A stretch of DNA of 64,000 bases from Salvia splendens (Eukaryota > Streptophyta > Magnoliopsida > Lamiales > Lamiaceae), in NCBI RefSeq assembly GCF_004379255.2, contig NC_056037.1, positions 34,507,012-34,571,011 on the forward strand, read 5' to 3'. The notes beneath the pieces were generated by a model. That model did not search any database, was not told the DNA's origin, and saw only the letters and a list, made by a program, of their open reading frames with translations. Shown in pieces: positions 45,536 through 59,300 of the stretch (positions are counted from its first letter, which is position 1; the number at the start of each line of letters is the position of its first letter). Both the position numbers and the translations under genes were made by a program.

Positions 45536-48500
45536 TGTAATGCCCCAAAATCCACCTTAGACGGAAAAGTGAATTTTTGGTGATGTAAATCGCCGAAATT
45601 AGGATTTTGGGGATTAATTCAAAATAAATAACAAAATAAATTTTGATATTCAATCAATCATGGAATAATGAAATATAAGTCTTAAATAAGTGTTAGAAAA
45701 GATATGTGAGCAAAGAATTGAGTTTTAGGGAGTTTTGGTACGTTCTTGAGAAAAGTCGTCGATTAAGGCTGTTCGATGACTAAATTGGGAAATTCTTAGG
45801 ATTTGTGTAGTATCCTGGATTGTAGGGCTTATCAAAATGTCTAGATATGTGAAGTGAATTAGTTGTTAAGTCGGACCCTTTGTTAGAAAATTTAGACGAG
45901 AAGTCGTTCAACCGATTATCGACGATTTTCGTTGCCCACGTAAAATCGTAAATCAAAATTTCAGGCTAATAATTTTATAAATTATGGAAAATGACCTAAA
46001 ATGTATGTAAATAATATGAGGAGTTGATTTGGGAAGTTTGAAGGTAATTAAAATTTTTATCGCCGATTATTTCAGTTTTTAGCGAAAACGATCGGCGAAA
46101 CATTTGAAGATATAGACGGGAATAATTTTACCTTAAACTAGAATTTAAATGCTAAATGATGATATAAAGAGTTCCTAAATGTGATATCATATGATAGGGC
46201 AACAAAATGTTACAAGATAATTAATTTATTTAAAAACTAACTAAATAATTTAATAATAAATAGAATCCTCTAGAAGGAAATTATGTTTATCATCAACTCC
46301 AAAACCCCATTCCAGCCATATACACGTCCTTCCCCTCTCCATTGAAGACCAGAAGCTTAAGCTTTTTCATTTCCAATTATTTGTCATTTAATCGGTAAAT
46401 CGATCGGGTAATCTTGTATCCGCCAACAAATCAAGGTAGCCCTTTCTTCCTATCCTATTTTTATACCTTGAACTTGAGTATATGTTGATGTTGAAGGGCT
46501 GAAATTTCATTCACTCGGGGGTAGGAAAAACTAACCGATTAAATTTCGATATATTGACGTTTACGCGATCATAGGCCTTCATTTGTCGTTGTTTGATATT
46601 CGAATTAGAAGTTTGATTACATGGATGTGAATTTGGATGAATATTGAACAGGGGAAGAGCTGAATTGATGATATTTGATGTGGGATGGTTGGGTTTGAGA
46701 TAAAAGCTAGAGAAGAATCAAACTCTCTAATCTGCCGCCTCCTAGTTTGAACTATTAAGCATGTTAAGAAATGTGAAAACTTTGGTTTAACAATTTTAAA
46801 AATAACTATATTTAGTCTTGAGTCCCCCTGAATTTTATGGAGAATTTAGAAGTTCATTTACTGTATGTATAAATTGTTAAGACAATACCGCCGGAAACTG
46901 TCAAAATTGTGGTAAATTGCCATATTTTAGTATGTTTTATCCGAATTATTCAGGGCATTTAAAGTCGATGAAAACTTGATTTCATGATTTCTAAATTAAC
47001 TATAGGGTGTCTTGTTGTTCTCTGGATTTTGTGACTAATTAAAGAGTATAAATACTATTTATAAAAATTGTGTAGAAAAGATTGCCAGAAACTGTTCGAT
47101 TTTGTTAGTCCCTGGTAAAAGGAGAATATCTCTCAAACCATTAAGAATTTTTGAATGAATCTTGTTGGATTATAAACTATACTTCTTTGGGTATTTAAAA
47201 ATATTAGGTCAAGCCTCTAAATCCTTCCGAATGAATATAGAATTATTATGACAAATCAGTCCAGTGCAGTTGTATATTAGAAAGTTAAAGAATAAGAGGA
47301 TATTAAGTTAATATAGCAAATGAATTTATTTTGATGATTTAATGATGAAAACATGATCATGGGTAAATATGAGTTATTAATTGGTACGCTATTCATACTA
47401 TGCATAAAGCGAATGAGCATATAGTGCGTTTTGATCACAAAGAAGTGGATTTAGAGGGTAGAGAAGTGTCAAGGTGAAATAGGCTTATGTTCATAAGCCT
47501 GCGAGGTAGCGTATCCCCTCTATGGTTTTCGATTCTTTTGGTTGAGATGATGTGTGCTATAATGTGATTATATGTGAGATGTTATTAAATAATGTGCTTA
47601 AATATGTTTATAATTTAATATGTGGATTGTTGATTGATTTGATAATGAAATATGTGAAAAGAGTATACGTTGAGGTGACGGAAATAAATGTGATTAAATG
47701 TGATGAGGTCTGATTTGTCTGTCTGTGTTGATGTTTTATTATCTTAGTAGATTATGAGTAATTATGTGATAAAAGACTTATGAAGTAAAACATGAAAATA
47801 TGATTGTGACTGTAGATAATGTGGAAATGAAGAATATGGTTGTGACGGTAGATAATGTGGAAATGAGCATTAAGGAGATATGATAAATGATATATGTTGA
47901 TGAGATGTATACAAATATGGTTTAATATGGTGATGCTTGATCTATCTATCTATCTATATGTGATGAGGTATGATCTGTCTGTGTTGTTGGGAATCTGGGA
48001 TAGTTTTGAGAATGTCGAAATTTAATCTATAAATTCGATATGATATGGTGTGAAAATAAGTTGTTGATGTGTTATATTAGAAATAGTTGAGAATATGTAT
48101 TGAGATGAAAATGAGTAGATTTAATTGTGTTTACGCCCCGTGCTTGAGTGTGTTCTGTGGGTACAATTGGCATGCCATAGGACAGCAGCGCTGCATTATA
48201 TGTGATCACTCGTCTTCTGGATAACCGAAGCGAGGATCGTCTGCTATCTGATCTGTCTGATATACACCCTACGGGTGGTTTGTTCCCGGGATTATCTGTC
48301 TGCACCCCAAATGGGTGGTCTGATCATCTGTCTGCACCCTAAATGGGTGGTCTGTGCGGAGTCCTCTCAAGGACAAAATCCGCTTCTGTGTTTGATTCTG
48401 ATTATGATTCTGATTCTGATCTGATCCGCGTACCCTAGTCTGTCACTAAGCACATTAAGGGGCCATGTGTGAAATTATGTGTTAGTGTTGATCAAAATAT

Positions 48501-49626
48501 TCGTGATGATATATGTGACAATACATGTATGATAATATACGAGTTATAATGTGAGATTATGTGAAACATCTGTTGTAGTTTGATATGATAATATCTTATA
48601 CGTGAAGACGAATTCTGTTACATGGTTCTGTTGAGAGTTTTGATATAAATATTAAAAATCTGAGACTTGTAGACATAATTTATGACATATGTGAAGTTTT
48701 GTATTATTATACCTTTCTGATGACATAGTTTGGAAATTTGAAGTCGTGGACGAAGATTTGACTACTGGTACGGGTATGTTAATACGTGTGATGACGTCTG
48801 TGATATGTCTGTGTTGATGTGTGGATATCATGTGGAACACTTGACATTTCATATGAATATCTGATGACTTCTTAATGAGAATCTGTAATCTGTGATCTGT
48901 GATATATAATAAGATAAGATGAAATAATATCTGACGACTTTTGAATAAGAATCTGTAATCTTTGATCTGTGATATATGATAAGATAAGATAAGATAATAT
49001 CTGACGACTTCTGAATAAAGGATCTGTGATATGTGATATGTGATTTGTGAAATATGATATATGATATGATTGTTGATCGAATCTCACGCGGAAGAAATAA
49101 TATATGATGATATGTGAAATATCTGAAGAGACATAAGTAAGAATATATGAAAAAGTTGTATGACGAAAATACAGATAAGTTTGATATAGTGAGATTGTAA
49201 GTAATTTTTGGAAATTTGTGAAATTAAAATGAAAACCAGCAAAAGATTAAAAAGGAAATAATGTAGTTACTATTGTCTTAGCTGAGAGGGTTGGATTCTG
49301 TAGTTTGGATATTGCTACTGGGCTTTCGAGCTCACTCCCCCTTTTTTTCCCCCTGCAGGTTAGAGTTGATATTGTGTCATTGGTGTTGAGCAGTTTTGCA
49401 TCTTTGGCGGGTCACTGGTGGTCAACTTAGTTTAGTAGTCGTGGCATGTTGTGTAATAGTTTAATCTTTAACTTTCCGCTGGATAAATGTTATGTATTTA
49501 AATGTAATAGATTTTTATTATGCTTTTAAGCTAAAAAGAAAAAGGAAAATTTCAGCACGGGTTTTCGATACTGAAACGTGACATCACGTATTCGGTTGGT
49601 TTACCTACCGGGTAAGGGGTGTTACA
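45536..49626 (+). repeat. LTR 2 (middle, chimeric) of the Gypsy array
   Basis: 4091 bp. At 46662 (G) and 46892 (C) it matches LTR 3. At 48404 (A), 48787 (T), 48962 (T) and the 7-T run near 49341 it matches LTR 1. T at 45864 is unique to this copy. Confidence 0.93.
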
Positions 49627-51154
49627 AGTTTTGGTATCAGAGCCTAGGTTTAGGCGGTTCTGGATAAAAGTGAGTCAATAAAATGTGTAGAAACATGCCA
49701 CATAGGAGTAAATGTTTGTTAGTACCAGTGACTCGATGCAGCTGCCTAGGTCTAAAGTGGAAAGAAGTTAACAAAGTACGGGACATAGTTTCCCGTGTGA
49801 CCGAGAAAGATGTTATATGGGACTGGCCACCCTATATAGCTCGAATATCGGTAGCGTCAGTGTGTGTAAAAGACTTCAAAAAAAAAGTGCAGGGAGGATG
49901 TGTCTGTTGAAAAGTGTGTTCTAATGTAAGAATTGAGATTAGCTTCAATTATAGTATTCGATAATATGTCGAAATAAGATGTTGGTTATAGGGAAAATGA
50001 TATGATCTGAATCTGTGTGCCCTTGAATGGGTTGTATGAGCGCTCAAGATCGGGCTATATGATGTGAATGGAAGTATGAATTTTGTATGTATTATATGTG
50101 TACTCAAAATTGGGCAATAGGAAATATGATGTGATGTGATATAAGATATGTGATACAAAAGGTGATCTGATTAGAATGTGAACTCCGTAAGAACTATGTG
50201 TGCGCTCGAAGACGAGCTAAGTGAATATGGAAATTTAAATGAAGATTTAGATATGAAATGGAATTTGAAAATGAGTGTGGTATTTGACATTTATGCAAAT
50301 TGTGTTAATAATTGATGTGTGCTGAGAAATGACAATAAATATGGTATTTGGTGATAATGTGAACTGTTGTTGATTATTTGGGAGATATTTGAACTTTGTT
50401 GTGGATGATTAATTTGTCTGGATGTTTTGTGTTTGAATTTGAATCCTGTTGGTTTTTGGGCATGCTCCATTTTAGGGGGGATGCTGCCCATTTTGTTAGA
50501 AACTAATTGAATAAATCAACTACGGAATTATAATAACAAGAGATGATGACTATAATAGAAACAATATGCAATATGTGGTGAATCAAGGTGGAAGTATGTA
50601 GTATGATAAAGGGTATGTAAATTGATATGATATAAGAGGACAACATGAGTAAGTTAAAAATGAACTAGAATGGTGTACGAGATAAATGAGTAATAAAAAT
50701 GGTAGCATTGTCATGTGAATGCGAATGGGGAATCTGAATGTGAAAATGTTGATTATGTGATTTTATATGCTATTTGATGAATGATTGTTGGAATATGAGC
50801 TATGAATTTCACATTGGAACTTATGCTGAAATCTGTCAGATAATAAAATGTAAAGAAGTATGCGATATAATTTGATAATTATGCTTATGTATATTATAGA
50901 ATCTGTGACATGATGGAACTAATAATCTTAATATGATATATTAGGGTGAAATATGAACTTATGTGTCATTATATGTGAAAGGTGGATTATGTGATTTTAA
51001 GTATGATTTTGTGGCTTGATGCGGAAAATGAGGATACGCTACGAATAGGAAATGACGTAATGCCATGAAATGACATAAGAGAAACCATGACGCTTCAGGA
51101 GTAAGAAAATTCGATGGAATTTCGAGGACGAAATTCTTTTTAGGGGGGATGAGT
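49627..51154 (+). repeat. Internal segment 2 of the Gypsy array, non-coding
   Basis: Same length as segment 1 (1528 bp). I found no difference by eye in the parts compared, and the small ORFs are identical in both. It has the same primer-binding site and polypurine tract. Confidence 0.9.
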
Positions 51155-54100
51155 TGTAATGCCCCAAAATCCACCTTAGACGGAAAAGTGAATTTTTGGT
51201 GATGTAAATCGCCGAAATTAGGATTTTGGGGATTAATTCAAAATAAATAACAAAATAAATTTTGATATTCAATCAATCATGGAATAATGAAATATAAGTC
51301 TTAAATAAGTGTTAGAAAAGATATGTGAGCAAAGAATTGAGTTTTAGGGAGTTTTGGTACGTTCTTGAGAAAAGTCGTCGATTAAGGCTGTTCGATGACT
51401 AAATTGGGAAATTCTTAGGATTTGTGTAGTATCCTGGATTGTAGGGCTTATCAAAATGTCTAGATATGTGAAGTGAATTAGTAGTTAAGTCGGACCCTTT
51501 GTTAGAAAATTTAGACGAGAAGTCGTTCAACCGATTATCGACGATTTTCGTTGCCCACGTAAAATCGTAAATCAAAATTTCAGGCTAATAATTTTATAAA
51601 TTATGGAAAATGACCTAAAATGTATGTAAATAATATGAGGAGTTGATTTGGGAAGTTTGAAGGTAATTAAAATTTTTATCGCCGATTATTTCAGTTTTTA
51701 GCGAAAACGATCGGCGAAACATTTGAAGATATAGACGGGAATAATTTTACCTTAAACTAGAATTTAAATGCTAAATGATGATATAAAGAGTTCCTAAATG
51801 TGATATCATATGATAGGGCAACAAAATGTTACAAGATAATTAATTTATTTAAAAACTAACTAAATAATTTAATAATAAATAGAATCCTCTAGAAGGAAAT
51901 TATGTTTATCATCAACTCCAAAACCCCATTCCAGCCATATACACGTCCTTCCCCTCTCCATTGAAGACCAGAAGCTTAAGCTTTTTCATTTCCAATTATT
52001 TGTCATTTAATCGGTAAATCGATCGGGTAATCTTGTATCCGCCAACAAATCAAGGTAGCCCTTTCTTCCTATCCTATTTTTATACCTTGAACTTGAGTAT
52101 ATGTTGATGTTGAAGGGCTGAAATTTCATTCACTCGGGGGTAGGAAAAACTAACCGATTAAATTTCGATATATTGACGTTTACGCGATCATAGGCCTTCA
52201 TTTGTCGTTGTTTGATATTCGAATTAGAAGTTTGATTACATGGATGTGAATTTGGATGAATATTGAACAGGGGAAGAGCTGAATTGATGATATTTGATGT
52301 GGGATGGTTGGGTTTGAGATAAAAGCTAGAGAAGAATCAAACTCTCTAATCTGCCGCCTCCTAGTTTGAACTATTAAGCATGTTAAGAAATGTGAAAACT
52401 TTGGTTTAACAATTTTAAAAATAACTATATTTAGTCTTGAGTCCCCCTGAATTTTATGGAGAATTTAGAAGTTCATTTACTGTATGTATAAATTGTTAAG
52501 ACAATACCGCCGGAAACTGTCAAAATTGTGGTAAATTGCCATATTTTAGTATGTTTTATCCGAATTATTCAGGGCATTTAAAGTCGATGAAAACTTGATT
52601 TCATGATTTCTAAATTAACTATAGGGTGTCTTGTTGTTCTCTGGATTTTGTGACTAATTAAAGAGTATAAATACTATTTATAAAAATTGTGTAGAAAAGA
52701 TTGCCAGAAACTGTTCGATTTTGTTAGTCCCTGGTAAAAGGAGAATATCTCTCAAACCATTAAGAATTTTTGAATGAATCTTGTTGGATTATAAACTATA
52801 CTTCTTTGGGTATTTAAAAATATTAGGTCAAGCCTCTAAATCCTTCCGAATGAATATAGAATTATTATGACAAATCAGTCCAGTGCAGTTGTATATTAGA
52901 AAGTTAAAGAATAAGAGGATATTAAGTTAATATAGCAAATGAATTTATTTTGATGATTTAATGATGAAAACATGATCATGGGTAAATATGAGTTATTAAT
53001 TGGTACGCTATTCATACTATGCATAAAGCGAATGAGCATATAGTGCGTTTTGATCACAAAGAAGTGGATTTAGAGGGTAGAGAAGTGTCAAGGTGAAATA
53101 GGCTTATGTTCATAAGCCTGCGAGGTAGCGTATCCCCTCTATGGTTTTCGATTCTTTTGGTTGAGATGATGTGTGCTATAATGTGATTATATGTGAGATG
53201 TTATTAAATAATGTGCTTAAATATGTTTATAATTTAATATGTGGATTGTTGATTGATTTGATAATGAAATATGTGAAAAGAGTATACGTTGAGGTGACGG
53301 AAATAAATGTGATTAAATGTGATGAGGTCTGATTTGTCTGTCTGTGTTGATGTTTTATTATCTTAGTAGATTATGAGTAATTATGTGATAAAAGACTTAT
53401 GAAGTAAAACATGAAAATATGATTGTGACTGTAGATAATGTGGAAATGAAGAATATGGTTGTGACGGTAGATAATGTGGAAATGAGCATTAAGGAGATAT
53501 GATAAATGATATATGTTGATGAGATGTATACAAATATGGTTTAATATGGTGATGCTTGATCTATCTATCTATCTATATGTGATGAGGTATGATCTGTCTG
53601 TGTTGTTGGGAATCTGGGATAGTTTTGAGAATGTCGAAATTTAATCTATAAATTCGATATGATATGGTGTGAAAATAAGTTGTTGATGTGTTATATTAGA
53701 AATAGTTGAGAATATGTATTGAGATGAAAATGAGTAGATTTAATTGTGTTTACGCCCCGTGCTTGAGTGTGTTCTGTGGGTACAATTGGCATGCCATAGG
53801 ACAGCAGCGCTGCATTATATGTGATCACTCGTCTTCTGGATAACCGAAGCGAGGATCGTCTGCTATCTGATCTGTCTGATATACACCCTACGGGTGGTTT
53901 GTTCCCGGGATTATCTGTCTGCACCCCAAATGGGTGGTCTGATCATCTGTCTGCACCCTAAATGGGTGGTCTGTGCGGAGTCCTCTCAAGGACAAAATCC
54001 GCTTCTGTGTTTGATTCTGATTCTGATTCTGATTCTGATCTGATCCGCGTACCCTAGTCTGTCACTAAGCACATTAAGGGGCCATGTGTGAAATTATGTG

Positions 54101-55246
54101 TTAGTGTTGATCAAAATATTCGTGATGATATATGTGACAATACATGTATGATAATATACGAGTTATAATGTGAGATTATGTGAAACATCTGTTGTAGTTT
54201 GATATGATAATATCTTATACGTGAAGACGAATTCTGTTACATGGTTCTGTTGAGAGTTTTGATATAAATATTAAAAATCTGAGACTTGTAGACATAATTT
54301 ATGACATATGTGAAGTTTTGTATTATTATACCTTTCTGATGACATAGTTTGGAAATTTGAAGTCGTGGACGAAGATTTGACTACTGGTACGGGTATGTTA
54401 ATACGCGTGATGACGTCTGTGATATGTCTGTGTTGATGTGTGGATATCATGTGGAACACTTGACATTTCATATGAATATCTGATGACTTCTTAATGAGAA
54501 TCTGTAATCTGTGATCTGTGATATATAATAAGATAAGATGAAATAATATCTGACGACTTTTGAATAAGAATCTGTAATCTGTGATCTGTGATATATGATA
54601 AGATAAGATAAGATAATATCTGACGACTTCTGAATAAAGGATCTGTGATATGTGATATGTGATTTGTGAAATATGATATATGATATGATTGTTGATCGAA
54701 TCTCACGCGGAAGAAATAATATATGATGATATGTGAAATATCTGAAGAGACATAAGTAAGAATATATGAAAAAGTTGTATGACGAAAATACAGATAAGTT
54801 TGATATAGTGAGATTGTAAGTAATTTTTGGAAATTTGTGAAATTAAAATGAAAACCAGCAAAAGATTAAAAAGGAAATAATGTAGTTACTATTGTCTTAG
54901 CTGAGAGGGTTGGATTCTGTAGTTTGGATATTGCTACTGGGCTTTCGAGCTCACTCCCCCTTTTTTTTCCCCCTGCAGGTTAGAGTTGATATTGTGTCAT
55001 TGGTGTTGAGCAGTTTTGCATCTTTGGCGGGTCACTGGTGGTCAACTTAGTTTAGTAGTCGTGGCATGTTGTGTAATAGTTTAATCTTTAACTTTCCGCT
55101 GGATAAATGTTATGTATTTAAATGTAATAGATTTTTATTATGCTTTTAAGCTAAAAAGAAAAAGGAAAATTTCAGCACGGGTTTTCGATACTGAAACGTG
55201 ACATCACGTATTCGGTTGGTTTACCTACCGGGTAAGGGGTGTTACA
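51155..55246 (+). repeat. LTR 3 of the Gypsy array (4092 bp)
   Basis: Diagnostic sites: A 51483, G 52281, C 52511, C 54023, C 54406, G 54581 and an 8-T run near 54965, which accounts for the one extra base. Followed by the GTTGT target duplication. Confidence 0.93.
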
Positions 55247-56020
55247 GTTGTCATGTTGGAAATTTTTGAGGCTTCTGTGATGGTTCAGAAATGGAGTTTT
55301 GTGAACAGGACATGGCTAAGGTTCCTATGTTGTACATATTTGGTGCGTTGCTTCCGGCTGTAATGATAGACGGGCTCTATTTTTTCGACCACAGTGTCGC
55401 CTCACAACTTGCTCAGCAGAAAGAGTTCAATCTCAAGAATCCATCTGTTTATCATTATGATATCTTGTTGCTTGGTTTGATGGTATGTATTTAAGGCCTA
55501 TGTGTTTGTAGATTGTTTCAATGCCGTTTGGTTTGACTAATGCGCGTGCAGACTTTACTGTGCGGATTGATGGGACTGCCTCCTTCGAATGGAGTGTTGC
55601 TACAGTCTTCTATGCATACGAAGATCTTAGCTGTTCTTCGGAAACAGATCATTAGGAGGAAGATGGTTGAGTGCGCTAAAAAAGGCATTAAGCGCAAGGC
55701 AAACACCTCGGAGATCTATGGAGAGATGCAGGCTATTTTCGTTGAAATCGACAACTCTCATGTTGTATGTTTCTTCCTCGAATACGGAACAAAGTTTTGG
55801 TGATTTTGTTCTGACAACCGTGAATGTTGTTGCAGACCAACAACGTCGTCAAGGAGTTGGAGAAGTTGAAGACTGCAGTGATGAAGATCGAAGAAGAGCA
55901 CGAATCAAAATGCATATCAATGAGTAAAAAGCTTATTGACGAGCACTTGTCTATTCATGTGAACGAGCAACGCCTGAGCAACTTGCTCTAATCTCTCATA
56001 GTCGGAGCATTGGTATGATG

Positions 56021-56336
56021 TGTTAATTATGGAGCCTAAAATATCTCCTACCATGTTTAGGATTTGTTTCCTTGAAGTATATTTCCTTGTGATAGATTTA
56101 TTCCTTAGAAGATATTTCCTTTTGGAATACGTTTCCTAGTTTGACTAGAATTATGGCTCTCTAGTTGTTTATAAATAGAGGTGCTCCCTTATTGTCAAAT
56201 TATCCTGAAATTATATAGTGAAATCCCTGGCTTGGCATCGTCCCCAGACGTAGATACACATTGTATCGAACTGGGTAAACAATTCGTTGTTTCATTCTCT
56301 TTCATATTCGTGATTGTCTGTTTTTATTTCCCAACA
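56021..56336 (+). repeat. 5' LTR of the decayed Copia element
   Basis: 316 bp, begins TGTTAATTATGGAGCC, with TATAAATAGAGGTGC (about 56170) as a TATA box. Confidence 0.92.
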
Positions 56337-56377
56337 ACTGGTATCAAGAGCCTAAGGTTTAAGAGGCAGAAATCACG

Positions 56378-59300
56378 ATGGGGTTCGACAGGAAGATTGC
56401 TGTAGAGAAGTTCGACGGATCTGATTTCGGATTTTGGAAGATGCAGATTGAGGATTACCTGCATGGTAAAGATCTGTGGAAACCTTTAGAAACCAAATCC
56501 GAAAAGATGAAACATGAGGAGTGGGAGCTGCTGGACAGAAAAGTGATGAGCGCGATTAGGCTATCGTTGTCCAAGGATATAGCTTATTACACAACTGTAG
56601 CAAAGTCGACGAAGGAGATGATGAAGATCTTGGAGGACATGTATCAGAAACCATCAACGGCAAACAAGGTACATCTGATTAGACGATTGTTTAATTTTAG
56701 AATGCAAGAGGGAAAGATGGTGCAACATCATCTCAACGAGTTCAACATGATTACCTCGCAACTGAACTCGGTTCATATAAAATTCGCTGATGAAATTTGT
56801 GCCCTAATTTTCCTATTGTCCCTGCCTGAGAGTTGGGTTGGCACAGTGACAGTTGTTACTGCTACAGAGAAAAACCTGACAGTTGACAGAGTACGAGATC
56901 TGATGATTGGTGAGGAAGTTCACCGGAGAGAATCAGGATCTTCTACTTCTGGATTAGTATTGAGTACATAACAGAGAGACAGATCGAAGGGAAAACAAAA
57001 TCGTGGAAGATCAAAATCTAGAGGAAGGAGCCAATCCAAGAAGGACTTGGATCAAGTTAAATGCTGGAATTGCGATGAGTTTGGGAATTTTAGAAATCAG
57101 TGTGAGGCACCCAAGAATTATAAGAATAAGAATCAGAAAGACAAGAAGACAACAAACGCTACCATGTCTGATGACGATGGTGAGGCGTTGGTCCTGAGTG
57201 TGAGTAGTCCGATGGAATCGTGGGTATTGGATTCTGGAGCGTCGTTTCATTCCTGTAGCAATGTGGAGATAATGGAAGACTACGTTTCTGGCGATTTTGG
57301 GAAGGTACATCTGGCTGATGATGAGCCCTTAGATATCATAGGAAAAGGAAACGTGAAGGTAGTGACATCCAATGGATCTGTGATAAAACTGAATAGAGTC
57401 AGACACATTCTTAGATTACAGAGAAATTTGATTTCGATTGGGCAGCTTGATGCAGAAGGGTACACGGTGACGATTGGCTGCAACAATTGGAAGATTACCA
57501 AGGGAGCTATGATAGTAACTCGAGGTAAGAAGGGGGTACGTTGTATACCACAACTAATTCCAAATATTGCATTGATCTTGCAAGTGAAGCAAATAATGCA
57601 AATTTGTGGCACTGTCGTCTTGGCCACATGAGCGAGAAAGAGATGAAGATAATGTGCTCAAATGGTTTACTGCCCGGCCTGAAAACTGTTGAAGTTGGCC
57701 TATGCGAGGATTGCGTGTTTGGGAAATAGAAAAAAAGGGTGAATTTCTCAACAGGAGGCAGAAAATTGAAGATACAGAAGTTGGAGTTGGTCCATACTGA
57801 TCTATGGGGACCAACACCTGTAAAGTCCCTAGGAGGCTCTGAATATTATATGACTTTCATCGACGACTCTACTCGAAAGCTATAGGTTTATTTTCTGAAG
57901 AGTAAATCCGATGCATTTGACGCTTTCAGGAAGTGGAAAGCCCTTGTTGAAACTGAAACCGGACTAAAGGTGAAGTGTCTAAGATCCGATAATGGAGGAG
58001 AATATGAACTTGCAAAGTTCTAGGAGTTTTGCACCGAGAACGGAATCCGCATGGAGAAGACTGTGAAAGGAACTCCACAGTAGAATGGAATCACAGAGCG
58101 CATGAACAGAACGTTGAATGAGTGAGCAAGATGCATGAGGTTGAAAAGTGGATTGCCAAAGAATTTTTGGGCAGATGCAGTCAACACAGCTGCATTCCTA
58201 ATCAATAGAGGTCCATCAGTTCTGTTGGAGTTTCGGATACCCCGATGAGGTTTGGACAAGAAAAGAGGTAAATCTATTTTTCCTACGGATCTTTGGTTGT
58301 GTTGCTTATGCTCATGTTAGTTCTGTTGAGAGAAGTAAGTTGGATGCAAAATCTATTAAGCGTACGTTCATTAGTTATGGAGGCGATGAGTTCGGTTATA
58401 GACTCTGGGATGAGCAGAACCGTAAGGTTATTCACAGTAGAGATGTCTTTTTCAATGAACATGTATTGTACAAGGATAGATTGGAGGCGTCGATTCCCAG
58501 CAGTTCTGAGCCCCAAGTGGTCGAGCTAGACATCTCAAACTCGAGTGGGAGCAAGGAGAATCAGAATATTGAAGAGGTGCTTGAAGAAGAACCAAGCACT
58601 CTACCACCGACTATTCCGCTACCTAAACAGACTAGAGAGCGACGTGCACCTGATAGGTACTCGCCCTCTAATTTCTATTTGTTACTTACTGATGGTGGTG
58701 AGCCTGAGTGTTATGCAGAGGCAGGAGAAGGCCCTGATAAACGAAGGTGGAAAATTGTCATGGATGACGAGTTTGCCTCTCTTCTCCTGAATGGCACATG
58801 GGAGCTTGTGGAACTTCCAAAAGGGAAAAAGGCATTGCATTGCAAGTGGGTCTATCGAATCAAAGGTGAAGCTGATGGTAGCAAGCGGTACAAGGCTAAG
58901 CTGGTTGTCAAGGGATTTGAGCAACGATATGGTATTGATTATACGATGTGTTCACTCCTGTTGTGAAACTAACTACTATTCGTTTAGTGTTGAATATGGT
59001 AGTTGCAGAAAAACTACTATTACATCAGATGGATGTAAAAACGACATTTCTTCATGGTGATTTGGAGGATGAGTTGTACATGACACAACCTGAAGGATTC
59101 ATAGTAAAAGAAAAGGAAAATCTTGTGTGCAAGTTGAAGAAGAGCTTGTATGGTTTAAAACAATCTCCAAAGCAATGGTACAAGATGTTTGATGGATTCA
59201 TGATGGAGATTGGCTATAAAAGATGCTACGCTGACCATTGTTGTTACTACAAGAGGTTTGACAAGAGCTATCTTATCCTGTTATTATATGCTGATGATAT

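Larger units (their letters stand above)
39917..55246 (+). mobile_element. Gypsy-type tandem array: LTR-internal-LTR-internal-LTR
   Basis: Three LTRs (39917-44007, 45536-49626, 51155-55246) alternate with two internal segments (44008-45535, 49627-51154), period 5619 bp, total 15330 bp. The outer ends are TGTAATGCCCC and GGGGTGTTACA. A single perfect 5-bp target duplication, GTTGT, lies at 39912-39916 and 55247-55251; no duplication separates the units inside. Each internal part begins with an initiator-Met primer-binding site and ends in a polypurine tract. It sits in an intron of the BOR pseudogene. Confidence 0.95.

Noticed and set aside
39917..55246. Idea that the repeats are a satellite or gene cluster
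   Set aside because: Primer-binding sites, polypurine tracts, TG...CA ends and a flanking target duplication show an LTR element.
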